61,294 nucleotides of DNA, taken from the NCBI GenBank assembly GCA_040902745.1, contig JBBDWR010000026.1:1-61294 (forward strand), read 5' to 3'. The notes beneath the pieces were generated by a model. It made no database searches. It had not been told where the DNA came from and saw nothing but the letters and a program-made list of their open reading frames with translations. The stretch comes from JBBDWR01 sp040902745 (lineage in GTDB: Bacteria; Actinomycetota; UBA4738; HRBIN12). Each line of letters begins with the position of its first letter. Positions within the stretch are counted from its first letter, which is position 1. The position numbers and the translations under genes are program-made. Positions 31,626 to 40,447 of this stretch are shown in pieces.

Positions 31626-34600
31626 GGGCTCGGCGTCCGAGCGGCGGTCGTGGATGTCAGGCCGGCGAGTCCGAGGCGCCCCTGGATCGGCACGGCGGCG
31701 GCTTCGGCGTGATACTCCTGGATCGATCGTGGCTCGGACGCCGGGGCGCCGATCGCTTCGATGCCACGCACCGCGGCGAGCAGGCCGGGGATCGTCGTGA
31801 TGCACGGCACGCCGGCGATCGCCGCCGCGGTGCGGATCCAATAACCATCGGTGCGCGCTCCACGACCGAACGGTGTGTTGATCACCAGATCGACGTCACC
31901 GCCAGCAAGCAGATCCACGATCGTCGGAGCCGGGACGCCGTCGGGGTCCGGACCTACCGCCTCTGCTTCGGAAACCTTGTGGACCGGTTCGACCGGGATG
32001 CCGGCGCGGGCCAGCAGTCCCGCCGTGCCGCGCGTCGCGAGCAGCCGGAACCCCATGTCCGCCAGCCGCTTCGCGGGCAGCAGGATCGCCCGCTTGTCCC
32101 GGTTCGCGACCGAGACGAAGACCGTCCCCTTGACCGGCAGGGATGTGCCGCCTGCTATCAGGGCCTTGGCCAGAGCGGCGCCGGAGTCATGATCGATCCC
32201 CATCACCTCGCCCGTCGACTTCATCTCGGGCCCGAGGATCGTGTCGGCTCCCCGGAACCGGTTGAAGGGCAGCACGGCCGCCTTGACGCTCGTGAAGCGC
32301 AGATGGCGGTAGTGGTGCGGATCGTCGGGCAACACGCCCTCGGAGATCAGGTCGCCGATCGTGCGGCCGGTCAGCACCAGCGTGGCCGCGCGCGCCAGCG
32401 AGACCCCGATCACCTTCGAGACGAACGGCACCGTCCGGGACGCGCGGGGGTTCGCCTCGAGCACCCAGATCGTTTCGTCTTTGACGGCGAGCTGCAGGTT
32501 GAGCAGACCGACGACGCCGAGGCGCCGAGCGAGCCGCTTGGTGATGTTTTCGACGGTGTCCATCTCCTCGTCCGAGAGGGTCTGCGGCGGGATCGCGCAG
32601 CTGGAGTCGCCCGAGTGCACACCCGCTTCTTCGATGTGCTCCATCACGGCGCCGATGAACACGTCCGTTCCGTCGGAGACGGCGTCGACGTCGACCTCGA
32701 TCGCTCCCTCGAGGAACCGATCGACCAGCACGGGATGATCCGGGGACGCTTCCGCCGCGGTGCGGACGAAATGTTCCAGGTCGTCCGCGTCGTAGACGAT
32801 CTCCATCGCGCGGCCGCCCAGCACGTACGAAGGGCGGACGACGACGGGGAACCCGATCTCACGCGCGATCCGCCGTGCCTCGTCGATGTCTCGTGCCTCT
32901 CCGTGCGGCGGCGCAGGGATGTCCAGCTCACGCAGGATCTCGGCGAACTTGCCTCGGTCTTCGGCCAGGTCGATCGCAGACGGGGGCGTCCCGAGCACGC
33001 GGACGCCTCGCTCTTGCAAGAAGTGCGCGAGCCGCAGCGGCGTCTGGCCCCCGAACTGACAGATCACGCCCTCCGGGCGCTCGGACTCCACCACCGCCAG
33101 GACGTCCTCCTCCGAGAGCGGTTCGAAGTACAGGCGGCTGGCCGTGTCGTAGTCGGTGGACACCGTCTCGGGGTTCGAGTTGACCATCACCGACTCGAAG
33201 CCCGCCTCCTCGAGGGCGAACGCGGCGTGCACGCAGGCGTAGTCGAACTCGATCCCCTGCCCGATCCGGTTCGGCCCGGCTCCGAGGATCACCACCCGCG
33301 GCCGGTCGGCCGGCGTCACTTCGTCGGACTCCTCGTAGGTGGAGTAGTGGTACGGCGTTCGGGCGGCGAACTCTCCGCCGCACGTGTCGACCGTCTTGAA
33401 CACGGGGCGCACACCCAGCTCCAGCCGTCGCTCGGTCGCGGCCCGAACTCCCGCGCCCGTCAGGGAGGCGATACGCCGGTCCGAGAGCCCGATCCGCTTC
33501 GCCCGTCGGATGTCGTCGGCGGTGAGGTCTGTCAGACGACGGCCGCGCAGGTCCTCCGACCCCTCGACGACCTCGGCGATCTGATCGACGAACCAGGGAT
33601 CGATCTGCGACGCGTCTGCCACCACGTCGACCGTGTTCCCGTCGAGGAGCGCGCGCTCGACCAACAGCAATCGATGCTCGGTTCCCTCGCGGATCGCGTC
33701 GATCACGTCTTCGGCGCCGATCGGGGCAGGTCCGTCGGAACCGAGATCGAACCCGGTCTTCTCGATCGAGCGCAACGCCTTGCCGAGCGACTCCTTGAAG
33801 GTCCGCCCGATCGCCATGACCTCACCGACCGATTTCATCGTGCTCGTCAGGGTCGGGTCCGCCTCGGGGAACTTCTCGAACGCGAACCGGGGGATCTTCA
33901 CGACGACGTAGTCGAGGGTGGGTTCGAACGCGGCGGGGGTCTCCCCCGTGATGTCGTTGACGATCTCGTCCAGACGGTAGCCGACGGCCAGCAGGGCGGC
34001 GATCTTCGCGATGGGGAAGCCCGTCGCCTTCGACGCGAGCGCAGACGAGCGTGACACGCGTGGGTTCATCTCGATAACGACGCGTCGTCCGGTGCCAGGA
34101 TCGACGGCGAACTGGACGTTCGACCCACCCGTCTCGACCCCGATCGCGCGGATGCACGTGATCGCGTCGTCGCGCATCGCCTGATACTCCCGATCGGTGA
34201 GGGTCTGCTGGGGCGCTACCGTGATCGAGTCCCCCGTGTGTACCCCCATGGGATCGACGTTCTCGATCGAGCAGACGATCACGGCGTTGTCCGCTCCGTC
34301 GCGCATCACCTCGAGCTCGAACTCCTTCCAGCCCTTCACCGACTCCTCGATCAACACCTCGGTCGCCGGCGAGTCCGCGAGGCTGCGCCGTACGAGTTCG
34401 ACGAGTTGCTCGCGATCGTCCGCGAAGCCGCTCCCTCCGCCCCCGAGCATGAAGGAGGGCCGCACGATCAGCGGATACCCGATGTCTTCGGCGACGGAGA
34501 TCGCGCTCTCGACGGTGGTGGCGATGCCCGCGCGCGGAACCTCGAGTCCGGCTGCGACCATCGCATCCTTGAACCGGCTTCGATCCTCGGCCGCGTGGAT

Positions 34601-34966
34601 CGCATCGAGCTTGGCGCCGATCAGCTCGACGCCGAGCCGGTCGAGTTCACCCGACTCCGCAAGGGCAACGGCGACGTTCAAGCCGGTCTGACCGCCGAGC
34701 GTCGGGAGTAGCACGTCCGGCCGTTCGCGTCGAACGATCGCCAGCACCGATTCGGGTGTGAGCGGCTCGATATACGTGGCGTCGGCGAACGCCGGGTCGG
34801 TCATGATCGTCGCCGGGTTCGAGTTCACGAGACACACCTGATACCCCTCGGCCTTGAGCGCTCGACACGCCTGGGTTCCCGAGTAGTCGAACTCGCAGGC
34901 CTGACCGATCACGATCGGGCCCGAGCCGATCACCATCACCTTGCGGATGTCGGTTCGTCGGGGCAT
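31622..34966 (-). CDS. carB: carbamoyl-phosphate synthase large subunit
   Basis: Makes carbamoyl phosphate for pyrimidines and arginine. The 1114-residue product has the full two-half design. The first ATP-grasp synthetase half begins MVIGSGPIVIGQACEFDYSG and has FMLGGGGSG. An oligomerisation region follows near 410-550. The second half begins VVILGAGPNRIGQGIEFDYA, with VVRPSYVLGGRAMEIVYD. The C-terminal MGS-like allosteric domain (about 960-1090) has FRLLATRGTAGLLARAGI and DLVINTPFG. It lies 2 bp after carA and overlaps pyrK by 4 bp. Its product feeds both PyrB and the ArgF encoded elsewhere in the window. Confidence 0.98.
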   Translation of the reverse strand: MPRRTDIRKVMVIGSGPIVIGQACEFDYSGTQACRALKAEGYQVCLVNSNPATIMTDPAFADATYIEPLTPESVLAIVRRERPDVLLPTLGGQTGLNVAVALAESGELDRLGVELIGAKLDAIHAAEDRSRFKDAMVAAGLEVPRAGIATTVESAISVAEDIGYPLIVRPSFMLGGGGSGFADDREQLVELVRRSLADSPATEVLIEESVKGWKEFELEVMRDGADNAVIVCSIENVDPMGVHTGDSITVAPQQTLTDREYQAMRDDAITCIRAIGVETGGSNVQFAVDPGTGRRVVIEMNPRVSRSSALASKATGFPIAKIAALLAVGYRLDEIVNDITGETPAAFEPTLDYVVVKIPRFAFEKFPEADPTLTSTMKSVGEVMAIGRTFKESLGKALRSIEKTGFDLGSDGPAPIGAEDVIDAIREGTEHRLLLVERALLDGNTVDVVADASQIDPWFVDQIAEVVEGSEDLRGRRLTDLTADDIRRAKRIGLSDRRIASLTGAGVRAATERRLELGVRPVFKTVDTCGGEFAARTPYHYSTYEESDEVTPADRPRVVILGAGPNRIGQGIEFDYACVHAAFALEEAGFESVMVNSNPETVSTDYDTASRLYFEPLSEEDVLAVVESERPEGVICQFGGQTPLRLAHFLQERGVRVLGTPPSAIDLAEDRGKFAEILRELDIPAPPHGEARDIDEARRIAREIGFPVVVRPSYVLGGRAMEIVYDADDLEHFVRTAAEASPDHPVLVDRFLEGAIEVDVDAVSDGTDVFIGAVMEHIEEAGVHSGDSSCAIPPQTLSDEEMDTVENITKRLARRLGVVGLLNLQLAVKDETIWVLEANPRASRTVPFVSKVIGVSLARAATLVLTGRTIGDLISEGVLPDDPHHYRHLRFTSVKAAVLPFNRFRGADTILGPEMKSTGEVMGIDHDSGAALAKALIAGGTSLPVKGTVFVSVANRDKRAILLPAKRLADMGFRLLATRGTAGLLARAGIPVEPVHKVSEAEAVGPDPDGVPAPTIVDLLAGGDVDLVINTPFGRGARTDGYWIRTAAAIAGVPCITTIPGLLAAVRGIEAIGAPASEPRSIQEYHAEAAAVPIQGRLGLAGLTSTTAARTPSP

Positions 34967-34968
34967 GG

Positions 34969-36150
34969 CTAGCCGCCTGCTCGCATCAGTGTCCGGAACT
35001 CCTCGAAGAGGTAGCGGGAATCGTGCGGCCCGGGCGCCGCCTCGGGGTGGTACTGCACCGAGAACGCCGGCACGTCCAGGCAGCGCAGCCCCTCAAGCGT
35101 CGCGTCGTTGAGGTTCCAGTGACTCAGAGCCACCCGTCCCGCGGTCGGCGTGCGGACGATCGAAGGCTCGTCCGCCGACGCTGCGATCTCGGGCGTGATC
35201 TCGGGATCCCACGCGCGCGCCTCGACGGCGAACCCGTGGTTGTGACTGGTGATCTCCACCCGGCCCGAGCGGAGATCCTTGACGGGCTGGTTGGCCCCCC
35301 GGTGTCCGAACTTCATCTTGTACGTTGCGCCACCGAGTGCGTGACCGAGCAATTGGTGGCCGAGGCAGATACCGAACACGGGCACCGTGCCGAGCAACGC
35401 CCGGGTGGTCTCGATCCCGTACCGCGTCGCGCCGGGATCGCCCGGACCGTTCGACAGGAAAACCCCCTGGAAACCTCCGGCCGCGATCTCCGCGGCGGGC
35501 GTTCCGGCCGGGAAGACCGTCGCCTCGATCCCCTCGGCCGCGAACGAGCGCAGGATCGTACGCTTCATCCCGAGATCCACCGCCGCGACCCGATACGTCG
35601 CATCCTCGTGCGGCACCGCCGCGCCGACGAGTTCGCGTGCCTCGTACGCAACGTCGGCCGACACGTCCTTGGCCAGGTCGGCGCCCTCCATCCCCGACCG
35701 CTCCCGCACCCGGGCCACCAGCGACGTCGCATCGAGATCCTCCGTGGACACGCCGCAGCGCATCGCGCCCGTCTCGCGGATCCGCAGCGTCAGCCGGCGG
35801 GTGTCGATGTCCTCGATGCCGACGACACCGGACGCGGCGAGCTCCTCGTGCAAGGTCCGCTGCGCGCGCCAGTTCGACGCACGACGGGAGGCCTCGCGCA
35901 CCACGAATCCTGCCACCTGGATCGCCGCCGATTCCGGGTCTTCGTCGTTCGTGCCGTAGTTGCCTTGCTGTGGCGCGGTCATGACCACGACCTGACGGGC
36001 ATACGACGGATCGGTCAAGACTTCTTGGTAGCCCACCATCCCGGTGTTGAACACGACCTCCCCGAACGTCTCGCCAAAGGCGCCGAACGCCCGGCCACGG
36101 AATGCCGTGCCGTCCTCGAGGACCAGCAGGGCCTCGGAGCCCCGGGTCAC
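34969..36150 (-). CDS. carA: carbamoyl-phosphate synthase small subunit (glutaminase)
   Basis: Class I glutamine amidotransferase subunit that supplies ammonia to CarB. The 393-residue product has the N-terminal CPSase domain (LVLEDGTAFRGRAFGA, GMVGYQEVLTDPSY) and the triad enzyme domain, with the nucleophile Cys in FGICLGHQLLGHALGG and His-Glu in QYHPEAAPGPHDS. Start GTG at 36150 overlaps the pyrC TGA as GTGA; an upstream frame in pyrC is not used. The start codon choice gives the usual N-terminal length. Confidence 0.97.
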   Translation of the reverse strand: MTRGSEALLVLEDGTAFRGRAFGAFGETFGEVVFNTGMVGYQEVLTDPSYARQVVVMTAPQQGNYGTNDEDPESAAIQVAGFVVREASRRASNWRAQRTLHEELAASGVVGIEDIDTRRLTLRIRETGAMRCGVSTEDLDATSLVARVRERSGMEGADLAKDVSADVAYEARELVGAAVPHEDATYRVAAVDLGMKRTILRSFAAEGIEATVFPAGTPAAEIAAGGFQGVFLSNGPGDPGATRYGIETTRALLGTVPVFGICLGHQLLGHALGGATYKMKFGHRGANQPVKDLRSGRVEITSHNHGFAVEARAWDPEITPEIAASADEPSIVRTPTAGRVALSHWNLNDATLEGLRCLDVPAFSVQYHPEAAPGPHDSRYLFEEFRTLMRAGG

Positions 36151-37454
36151 CGCTGCGCCTTCGCGTCCGCGACCACGAGCTCTCCTCGGAAACACGTGTG
36201 GACGACCTTGCCCGTAAGTGTTCTCCCGAGGAACGCGGAGTTGCGGCTCTTCGAGGCGAACGGCGGCTCGACCGTCCAGGAGACGTTCGGGTCGAAGACG
36301 ACGAGGTTCGCCGCGGCACCGGGCTCCAACGGACCGCCTTGTTCGGTCGCGCCCAGGATCCGGGCGGGTGCGCTCGACAGCGCCTCGATCGCCCGGGGCA
36401 GCGACACGATGCCCGGCTCGACGAGGTGGGTCAGCACCGCGGCGAGTCCGGTCTCCAGTCCGATCGTTCCGGGAGGACTCTGGTCGAACTCGGCCTCCTT
36501 CTCCTCAACGGCGTGGGGGGCGTGATCGGTCGCGATGACGTCGATCGTTCGATCGGCGACGGCCACTCGAAGGGCGTCGCGATCCTCCGGCGTCCGCAGC
36601 GGCGGATGCACCTTGAGGTTCGTGTCGTAGGTGACGAGGTCCTCGTCCGTGAACACCAGATGGTGCGGCGTCACCTCCGCGCTCACGCGCAGACCCTCCT
36701 GTTTGGCTCGGCGGATCAGATCGATCGAGCCCGCGCTCGAAACGTGGCAAACGTGCAACCTTCCTCCCGTCATCCGAGCGATCGCGAGGTCGCGGGCGAG
36801 GGCGACCTCCTCGGCCTCCCGCGGCCGGCCAACCAGTCCAAGGCTGTAGGAGTGGTACCCCTCGTGCATCTGCCCGCCTTCGACGAGACTGGGCTCCTCG
36901 CAGTGCTCGGCGATCACGACCTCCTCGAAGGCCGTCGCGTAGCGGAGCGCGTTCCGCAGCACGCGGGCGTTCGGGACGCAATTGCCATCGTCGCTGAAGA
37001 GCCGGACTCCGGCCTCCACCATCTCCCCGAGCTCCGCGAGTTCCTCCCCCGCGAGCCCTCGAGTGATCGCTCCTACCGGGAACACCTCGCACAGTCCCGC
37101 GCGGTCGGCCAGTGCTTGAACCTCCCGGACCACCGCGGCGTTGTCCGCGACGGGATCGGTATTCGCCATCGCGGCGACGGCTGTGAATCCACCCAACGCG
37201 GCGGCCCGCGACCCCGTCTCGATCGTTTCCTTGTCCTCGCGACCCGGTTCTCGCAGATGCGTGTGCAGGTCGACGAGCCCGGGAGTCAGCACGAGCCCGC
37301 TGCAGTCGAAGATCTCCGCGCCACCCTCGTCGAGCGCGGAGCCGAGTCCGGCGATGCGCCCATCCTCGACCAGCACGTCGGAGATGTCGTCCCGTCCGAC
37401 GGACGGATCGATCACCCGCGCTCCCCGGAACACGAAGCGTGTCGCGTCAGCCAT
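36147..37454 (-). CDS. pyrC: dihydroorotase
   Basis: Closes carbamoyl aspartate to dihydroorotate. The 435-residue product is a class I amidohydrolase, with the first metal site in VDLHTHLREPGREDKET, further His residues in IAEHCEEPS and VCHVSSAGS, and the final Asp in IATDHAPHAVEEK. It overlaps carA by 4 bp and pyrB by 8 bp. This long PyrC form is the usual partner of PyrB in Gram-positive-type pyr operons. Confidence 0.96.
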   Translation of the reverse strand: MADATRFVFRGARVIDPSVGRDDISDVLVEDGRIAGLGSALDEGGAEIFDCSGLVLTPGLVDLHTHLREPGREDKETIETGSRAAALGGFTAVAAMANTDPVADNAAVVREVQALADRAGLCEVFPVGAITRGLAGEELAELGEMVEAGVRLFSDDGNCVPNARVLRNALRYATAFEEVVIAEHCEEPSLVEGGQMHEGYHSYSLGLVGRPREAEEVALARDLAIARMTGGRLHVCHVSSAGSIDLIRRAKQEGLRVSAEVTPHHLVFTDEDLVTYDTNLKVHPPLRTPEDRDALRVAVADRTIDVIATDHAPHAVEEKEAEFDQSPPGTIGLETGLAAVLTHLVEPGIVSLPRAIEALSSAPARILGATEQGGPLEPGAAANLVVFDPNVSWTVEPPFASKSRNSAFLGRTLTGKVVHTCFRGELVVADAKAQR

Positions 37455-38379
37455 CGGTCCGCTCCTCTCCCCCGGCGCCGAGCAGCAGGTAGAGCAGTGA
37501 CATCCGCACGGCGATGCCGTTGGTCACCTGCTCTTCGATCACGGCCTGGGGAAGATCGGCGACGTCCGAATCGATCTCCACGCCACGGTTCATCGGACCC
37601 GGATGCATGATCACGCAGCCTTCGGGAAGGGTACCGACGCGCGCGCGTGTGAGACCGAACAGCCGCGCGTACTCGCGCACGCTGGGGAAGAACTGCTGTC
37701 GCTGGCGTTCCCGCTGCACTCGCAGCATGTAGCAGACGTCGAGCTTCGGGAGCACCGCATCGATGTCGGAACTCACCTGCACCCCCCAGGCCGGGGCGTC
37801 GGGAGGGACCAGCGTCGGCGGCCCGACCAACGTGACGTCGGCACCCATCTTCACGAGACCGAACGACAGGGATCGAGCCACCCGCGAGTGCAGCACATCC
37901 CCGACGATCGCGACCCGCAAGCCCTCGAGACGGCCGAGCTTCTCCCGCATCGTGTAGAGGTCCAGTAGCGCCTGAGTCGGGTGCTCATGGGTCCCGTCAC
38001 CCGCGTTCAACACGCTCCCTTTGAGCCATTTCGTCAGTTGATAGGGAGCGCCGGAGCTGGAGTGGCGGATCACGACGGCGTCGGCTCCCATCGCCTGCAG
38101 GGTGAGCGCGGTGTCCTTGAGGCTCTCCCCCTTCGACACGGACGATCCCGACGTCGTGAAGTTGATCACGTCGGCCGACAGACGCTTCGCCGCGAGCTCG
38201 AAGCTGATCCTCGTGCGGGTGGAGTTCTCGTAGAACAGGTTGACCACCGTGCGGCCGCGCAGCGCGGGCACCTTCTTGATCACGCGGGTGCCTACCTCGC
38301 GGAACGACTCCGCCGTATCGAGCACCCGCGAGACGTCGTCCGGACTCAGGTCGTGCATCGACAACAGATGTGCGTTCAT
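37447..38379 (-). CDS. pyrB: aspartate carbamoyltransferase catalytic subunit
   Basis: First committed pyrimidine step. The 310-residue product has the carbamoyl-phosphate motif STRTRISFE, the HEHPTQALLDLYT motif and the aspartate loop HPGPMNRGVEID. The latter separates it from ArgF. No regulatory PyrI gene is present, consistent with control by PyrR instead. It overlaps pyrR by 4 bp and pyrC by 8 bp. Confidence 0.97.
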   Translation of the reverse strand: MNAHLLSMHDLSPDDVSRVLDTAESFREVGTRVIKKVPALRGRTVVNLFYENSTRTRISFELAAKRLSADVINFTTSGSSVSKGESLKDTALTLQAMGADAVVIRHSSSGAPYQLTKWLKGSVLNAGDGTHEHPTQALLDLYTMREKLGRLEGLRVAIVGDVLHSRVARSLSFGLVKMGADVTLVGPPTLVPPDAPAWGVQVSSDIDAVLPKLDVCYMLRVQRERQRQQFFPSVREYARLFGLTRARVGTLPEGCVIMHPGPMNRGVEIDSDVADLPQAVIEEQVTNGIAVRMSLLYLLLGAGGEERTDG

Positions 38380-38942
38380 CGCGGTTCCTCCACGACGACG
38401 GCGTCCTCGCCGTCGACCTCCTCGAGGAGCACCCGCACGATCTCGTCGCTGCGGGTCGGCACGTTCTTGCCGACGTAGTCGGCCCGGATCGGAAGCTCCC
38501 GGTGACCGCGGTCGATCAGCACCGCCAACTGGATCGCGCGCGCTCGGCCGAAATCGACGATCGCATCGAGCGCCGCCCGGATCGTCCTTCCCGTGAACAG
38601 CACGTCGTCCACCAGCACCACCTGCTTGCCGGTGACATCGAAGTCGATCCTCGTCTCGTGGACCTCGGGCGCCTCGGCCCGGAGCCCGATGTCGTCGCGA
38701 TAGAAGGTGATGTCGAGCACGCCCACCGGCACTTTGGTGCCTTCGATCTCGGCGATCTGTTCGGAGAGCCGGCGCGCGAGGTCGTCGCCGCGCGCCGCGA
38801 TCCCTATCAGGGCGACTTCGTCCGCTCCCTTGTTGCGCTCGAGGATCTCGTGCGCGATCCGGGTGGTTGCGCGACGGATCTCCCCCGCGTCCATCAATCG
38901 CCCGGACCGCTGCCCGGGGTGCTGGGGCGCCGATCCGCTCAT
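38376..38942 (-). CDS. pyrR: PyrR bifunctional pyr operon regulator / uracil phosphoribosyltransferase
   Basis: UMP-sensing RNA-binding regulator. The 188-residue product has the type I phosphoribosyltransferase PRPP loop VVLVDDVLFTGRTIRAAL and the family segments RIAHEILERNKG, LIGIAARGDDLARRL and VLDITFYRDDI. The ATG at 38942 overlaps a small leader ORF as ATGA; a second ATG at 38894 (MDAGEIRRA) would also give a full-length PyrR. It heads its own operon, behind a leader with a PyrR-binding loop. Confidence 0.95.
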   Translation of the reverse strand: MSGSAPQHPGQRSGRLMDAGEIRRATTRIAHEILERNKGADEVALIGIAARGDDLARRLSEQIAEIEGTKVPVGVLDITFYRDDIGLRAEAPEVHETRIDFDVTGKQVVLVDDVLFTGRTIRAALDAIVDFGRARAIQLAVLIDRGHRELPIRADYVGKNVPTRSDEIVRVLLEEVDGEDAVVVEEPR

Positions 38943-38998
38943 GGGACGAACAACGCCCGGCCGGCTAGGCGCGGCAGGGCGTGGGTTGTGGGCCTCAT
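38939..38998 (-). CDS. putative 19-residue leader peptide coupled to pyrR
   Basis: A small frame starts at the ATG at 38998 and ends with a TGA overlapping the pyrR ATG (ATGA). It encodes MRPTTHALPRLAGRALFVP. It has a GGGAG Shine-Dalgarno at 39008-39012, 9 nt upstream, while pyrR itself has none. The same GGGAG falls at the edge of the PyrR-binding element. The simplest reading is that PyrR bound to RNA blocks leader translation and, by coupling, pyrR. The peptide sequence itself shows nothing recognisable. Confidence 0.55.
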   Translation of the reverse strand: MRPTTHALPRLAGRALFVP

Positions 38999-39007
38999 CC
39001 TCGGGTG

Positions 39008-39042
39008 CTCCCTTCCCGGCCTCTCGGGACCGGACTTAAAGG
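39008..39042 (-). promoter_or_regulatory. PyrR-binding RNA element in the pyr leader
   Basis: In the RNA sense CUUUAAGUCC, GGUCCCGAGAGGCC and GGGAAGGGAG run in order. They match the PyrR anti-antiterminator loop, whose conserved core is UCC-GAGAGGC, here at 39019-39025. In Bacillus it controls attenuation; in mycobacteria it represses translation. No downstream U-run terminator is visible, so translational control is favoured here. Confidence 0.8.
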
Positions 39043-39059
39043 GGGAAGTTCCTTCTGCA

Positions 39060-39088
39060 AGGATAGTCCGTGGTCCGGAGCCCGACAA
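39060..39088 (-). promoter_or_regulatory. pyr operon promoter
   Basis: On the minus strand -35 TTGTCG (39083-39088), a 17-nt spacer and -10 TATCCT (39060-39065). Transcription would start near 39053, just before the PyrR element. The promoter is overlapped by the inverted repeat at 39066-39100. Confidence 0.6.
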
Positions 39089-39100
39089 TGGACCACGGAC
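39066..39100. repeat. 11-bp perfect inverted repeat in the pyrR-tatA divergent region
   Basis: GTCCGTGGTCC (39066-39076) and GGACCACGGAC (39090-39100) are exact reverse complements separated by 13 bp. The dyad starts at the base next to the pyr -10 and covers the whole spacer and -35. It is placed like an operator able to block the pyr promoter and perhaps affect tatA. Confidence 0.85.
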
Positions 39101-39162
39101 CCCCAGCGGCATTGGCCGACCGAACGCGCTACCCTGTGGGGGTTCGAGACAAGGAGTTCCCC

Positions 39163-39393
39163 ATGCTGGCATCGCTCGCCTATACGGTCGGACCCACCGA
39201 GATCATCATCGTCGTCGGGATCATCGCTCTGCTCTTCGGCGCCAAGAAGATCCCTGAGCTCGCGCGCTCGATGGGCCGCTCGCAATCGGAATTCAAGAAG
39301 GGCGTGAAGGAAGGCTCGAAGGACGACGACGGATCCGAAGGCGACACCGAGACCACGGTCGTCGAAACCAAGGTCGACAAGACCCCGGAGTAG
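39163..39393 (+). CDS. tatA: Sec-independent protein translocase TatA
   Basis: Membrane component that forms the Tat channel for folded proteins. The 76-residue product has one N-terminal transmembrane helix (TEIIIVVGIIALLFGAKKIP) followed by the hinge and the amphipathic helix ELARSMGRSQSEFKKG, then an acidic tail. The start is the ATG at 39163 with AAGGAG 6 nt upstream. It could also be named TatE or TatB by size, but the FGAKKIPELARSMG signature is TatA-like. No tatC is in the window. It ends 3 bp from the convergent nusB. Confidence 0.94.
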   Translation: MLASLAYTVGPTEIIIVVGIIALLFGAKKIPELARSMGRSQSEFKKGVKEGSKDDDGSEGDTETTVVETKVDKTPE

Positions 39394-39396
39394 GCC

Positions 39397-39810
39397 TCAG
39401 CTTTGCTCGGGCGCTCCGGCGCGTTCCCGCGCCAGATGTCCGAGCACCCCATTCACGAACCGACCCGAATCATCGGTGGAGAGTTCCTTCGCGGCATCGA
39501 CGGCCTCGTCGATCGCCGCCGCCACCGGAACATCGGGCCGATGCAGGACCTCGAAGCATGCGACCCGCAGCACCGAGCGGTCCACCGAGGCCATCCGCTC
39601 AACGGTCCATCCCTCGGCCAGCCGTTCGAGCACCTCGTCCAGTTCCGGCAGGGCGTCCGCGGTTCCTTCCACGATCTCGCGCGTGAAATCGGGGACCGGT
39701 CGTCCCGAGTCGGCCCACTCCGCCAGCACGACCCGGGGATCGCGCTGCATCATGTCGGCCTGATACAAGATGTCGAGCGCCGCGCGCCGCGCGTCCCTGC
39801 GGGACGTCAC
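39397..39810 (-). CDS. nusB: transcription antitermination factor NusB
   Basis: RNA-binding factor that, with S10, recognises boxA for rRNA antitermination; a boxA-like site lies before the 16S gene in this window. The 137-residue product is all-helical, starting SRRDARRAALDILYQADM, with RMASVDRSVLRVACFEVLH and AIDEAVDAAKELSTDDSGRF before the end, all typical. It lies 4 bp after efp and ends the aro-pepP-efp-nusB run. Confidence 0.96.
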   Translation of the reverse strand: MTSRRDARRAALDILYQADMMQRDPRVVLAEWADSGRPVPDFTREIVEGTADALPELDEVLERLAEGWTVERMASVDRSVLRVACFEVLHRPDVPVAAAIDEAVDAAKELSTDDSGRFVNGVLGHLARERAGAPEQS

Positions 39811-39814
39811 TGCG

Positions 39815-40378
39815 CTACTTCTCCCGCTCTACGTAGGCGCCCGACCGCGTGTCCACTTTGATCCGCGCACCTTCTTCGATGAACAACGGCACCTGCACCA
39901 CCAGGCCCGTCTCGAGCGTCGCCGGCTTGAGCGCGTTGTTCCGCGTATCGCCCTTGACCCCGGGCTCGGTCGACACGACGGCGAGCACCATCGACGCGGG
40001 CAGCTCCACCGAGATCGGAACCTGCTCGTGGGTCGCAACCTGCGCGGTCGCGCTCTCGCTGAGGTAGTTGCGCGCGTCCCCCACGATCGATCCGGGGATG
40101 TGGATCTGGTCGTAGGTCTGCAGGTCCATGAACACGAAGTCGTCACCGTCGGGATACAGGTACTGCATCTCCTTGCGCTCCACGATCGCGAGCCCGACCT
40201 TGACACCCGCGTTGAACGTCTTCTCGACGACAGATCCCGTCTTCATGTTGCGCAACTTGGTGCGCACGAACGCTCCGCCTTTGCCGGGCTTGACGTGCTG
40301 GAACTCGATCACCTGGCATAAGGCGCCGTCCAGGCTCAGGGTCATACCGTTCTTGAGATCGTTGGTGGAAACGCTCAC
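39815..40378 (-). CDS. efp: translation elongation factor P
   Basis: Relieves ribosome stalling at proline runs. The 187-residue product has the three-barrel layout, with the KOW-like N-domain (LKNGMTLSLDGALCQVIEF), the tip loop VKPGKGGAF carrying the lysine that enters the peptidyl-transferase centre, and the C-terminal GDTRNNALKPATLETG signature. Start GTG at 40378 with GAGGAG 6 nt upstream. No modifying enzyme genes (epmA, ymfI) are seen here. Located between the M24 peptidase gene and nusB. Confidence 0.97.
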   Translation of the reverse strand: MSVSTNDLKNGMTLSLDGALCQVIEFQHVKPGKGGAFVRTKLRNMKTGSVVEKTFNAGVKVGLAIVERKEMQYLYPDGDDFVFMDLQTYDQIHIPGSIVGDARNYLSESATAQVATHEQVPISVELPASMVLAVVSTEPGVKGDTRNNALKPATLETGLVVQVPLFIEEGARIKVDTRSGAYVEREK

Positions 40379-40447
40379 GGCGTGCTCCTCAGGATGCTCG
40401 CGGGGTCGGTGGAACGCCCCGAGTGTACGGGGCGGTCGCCTTCTCCA

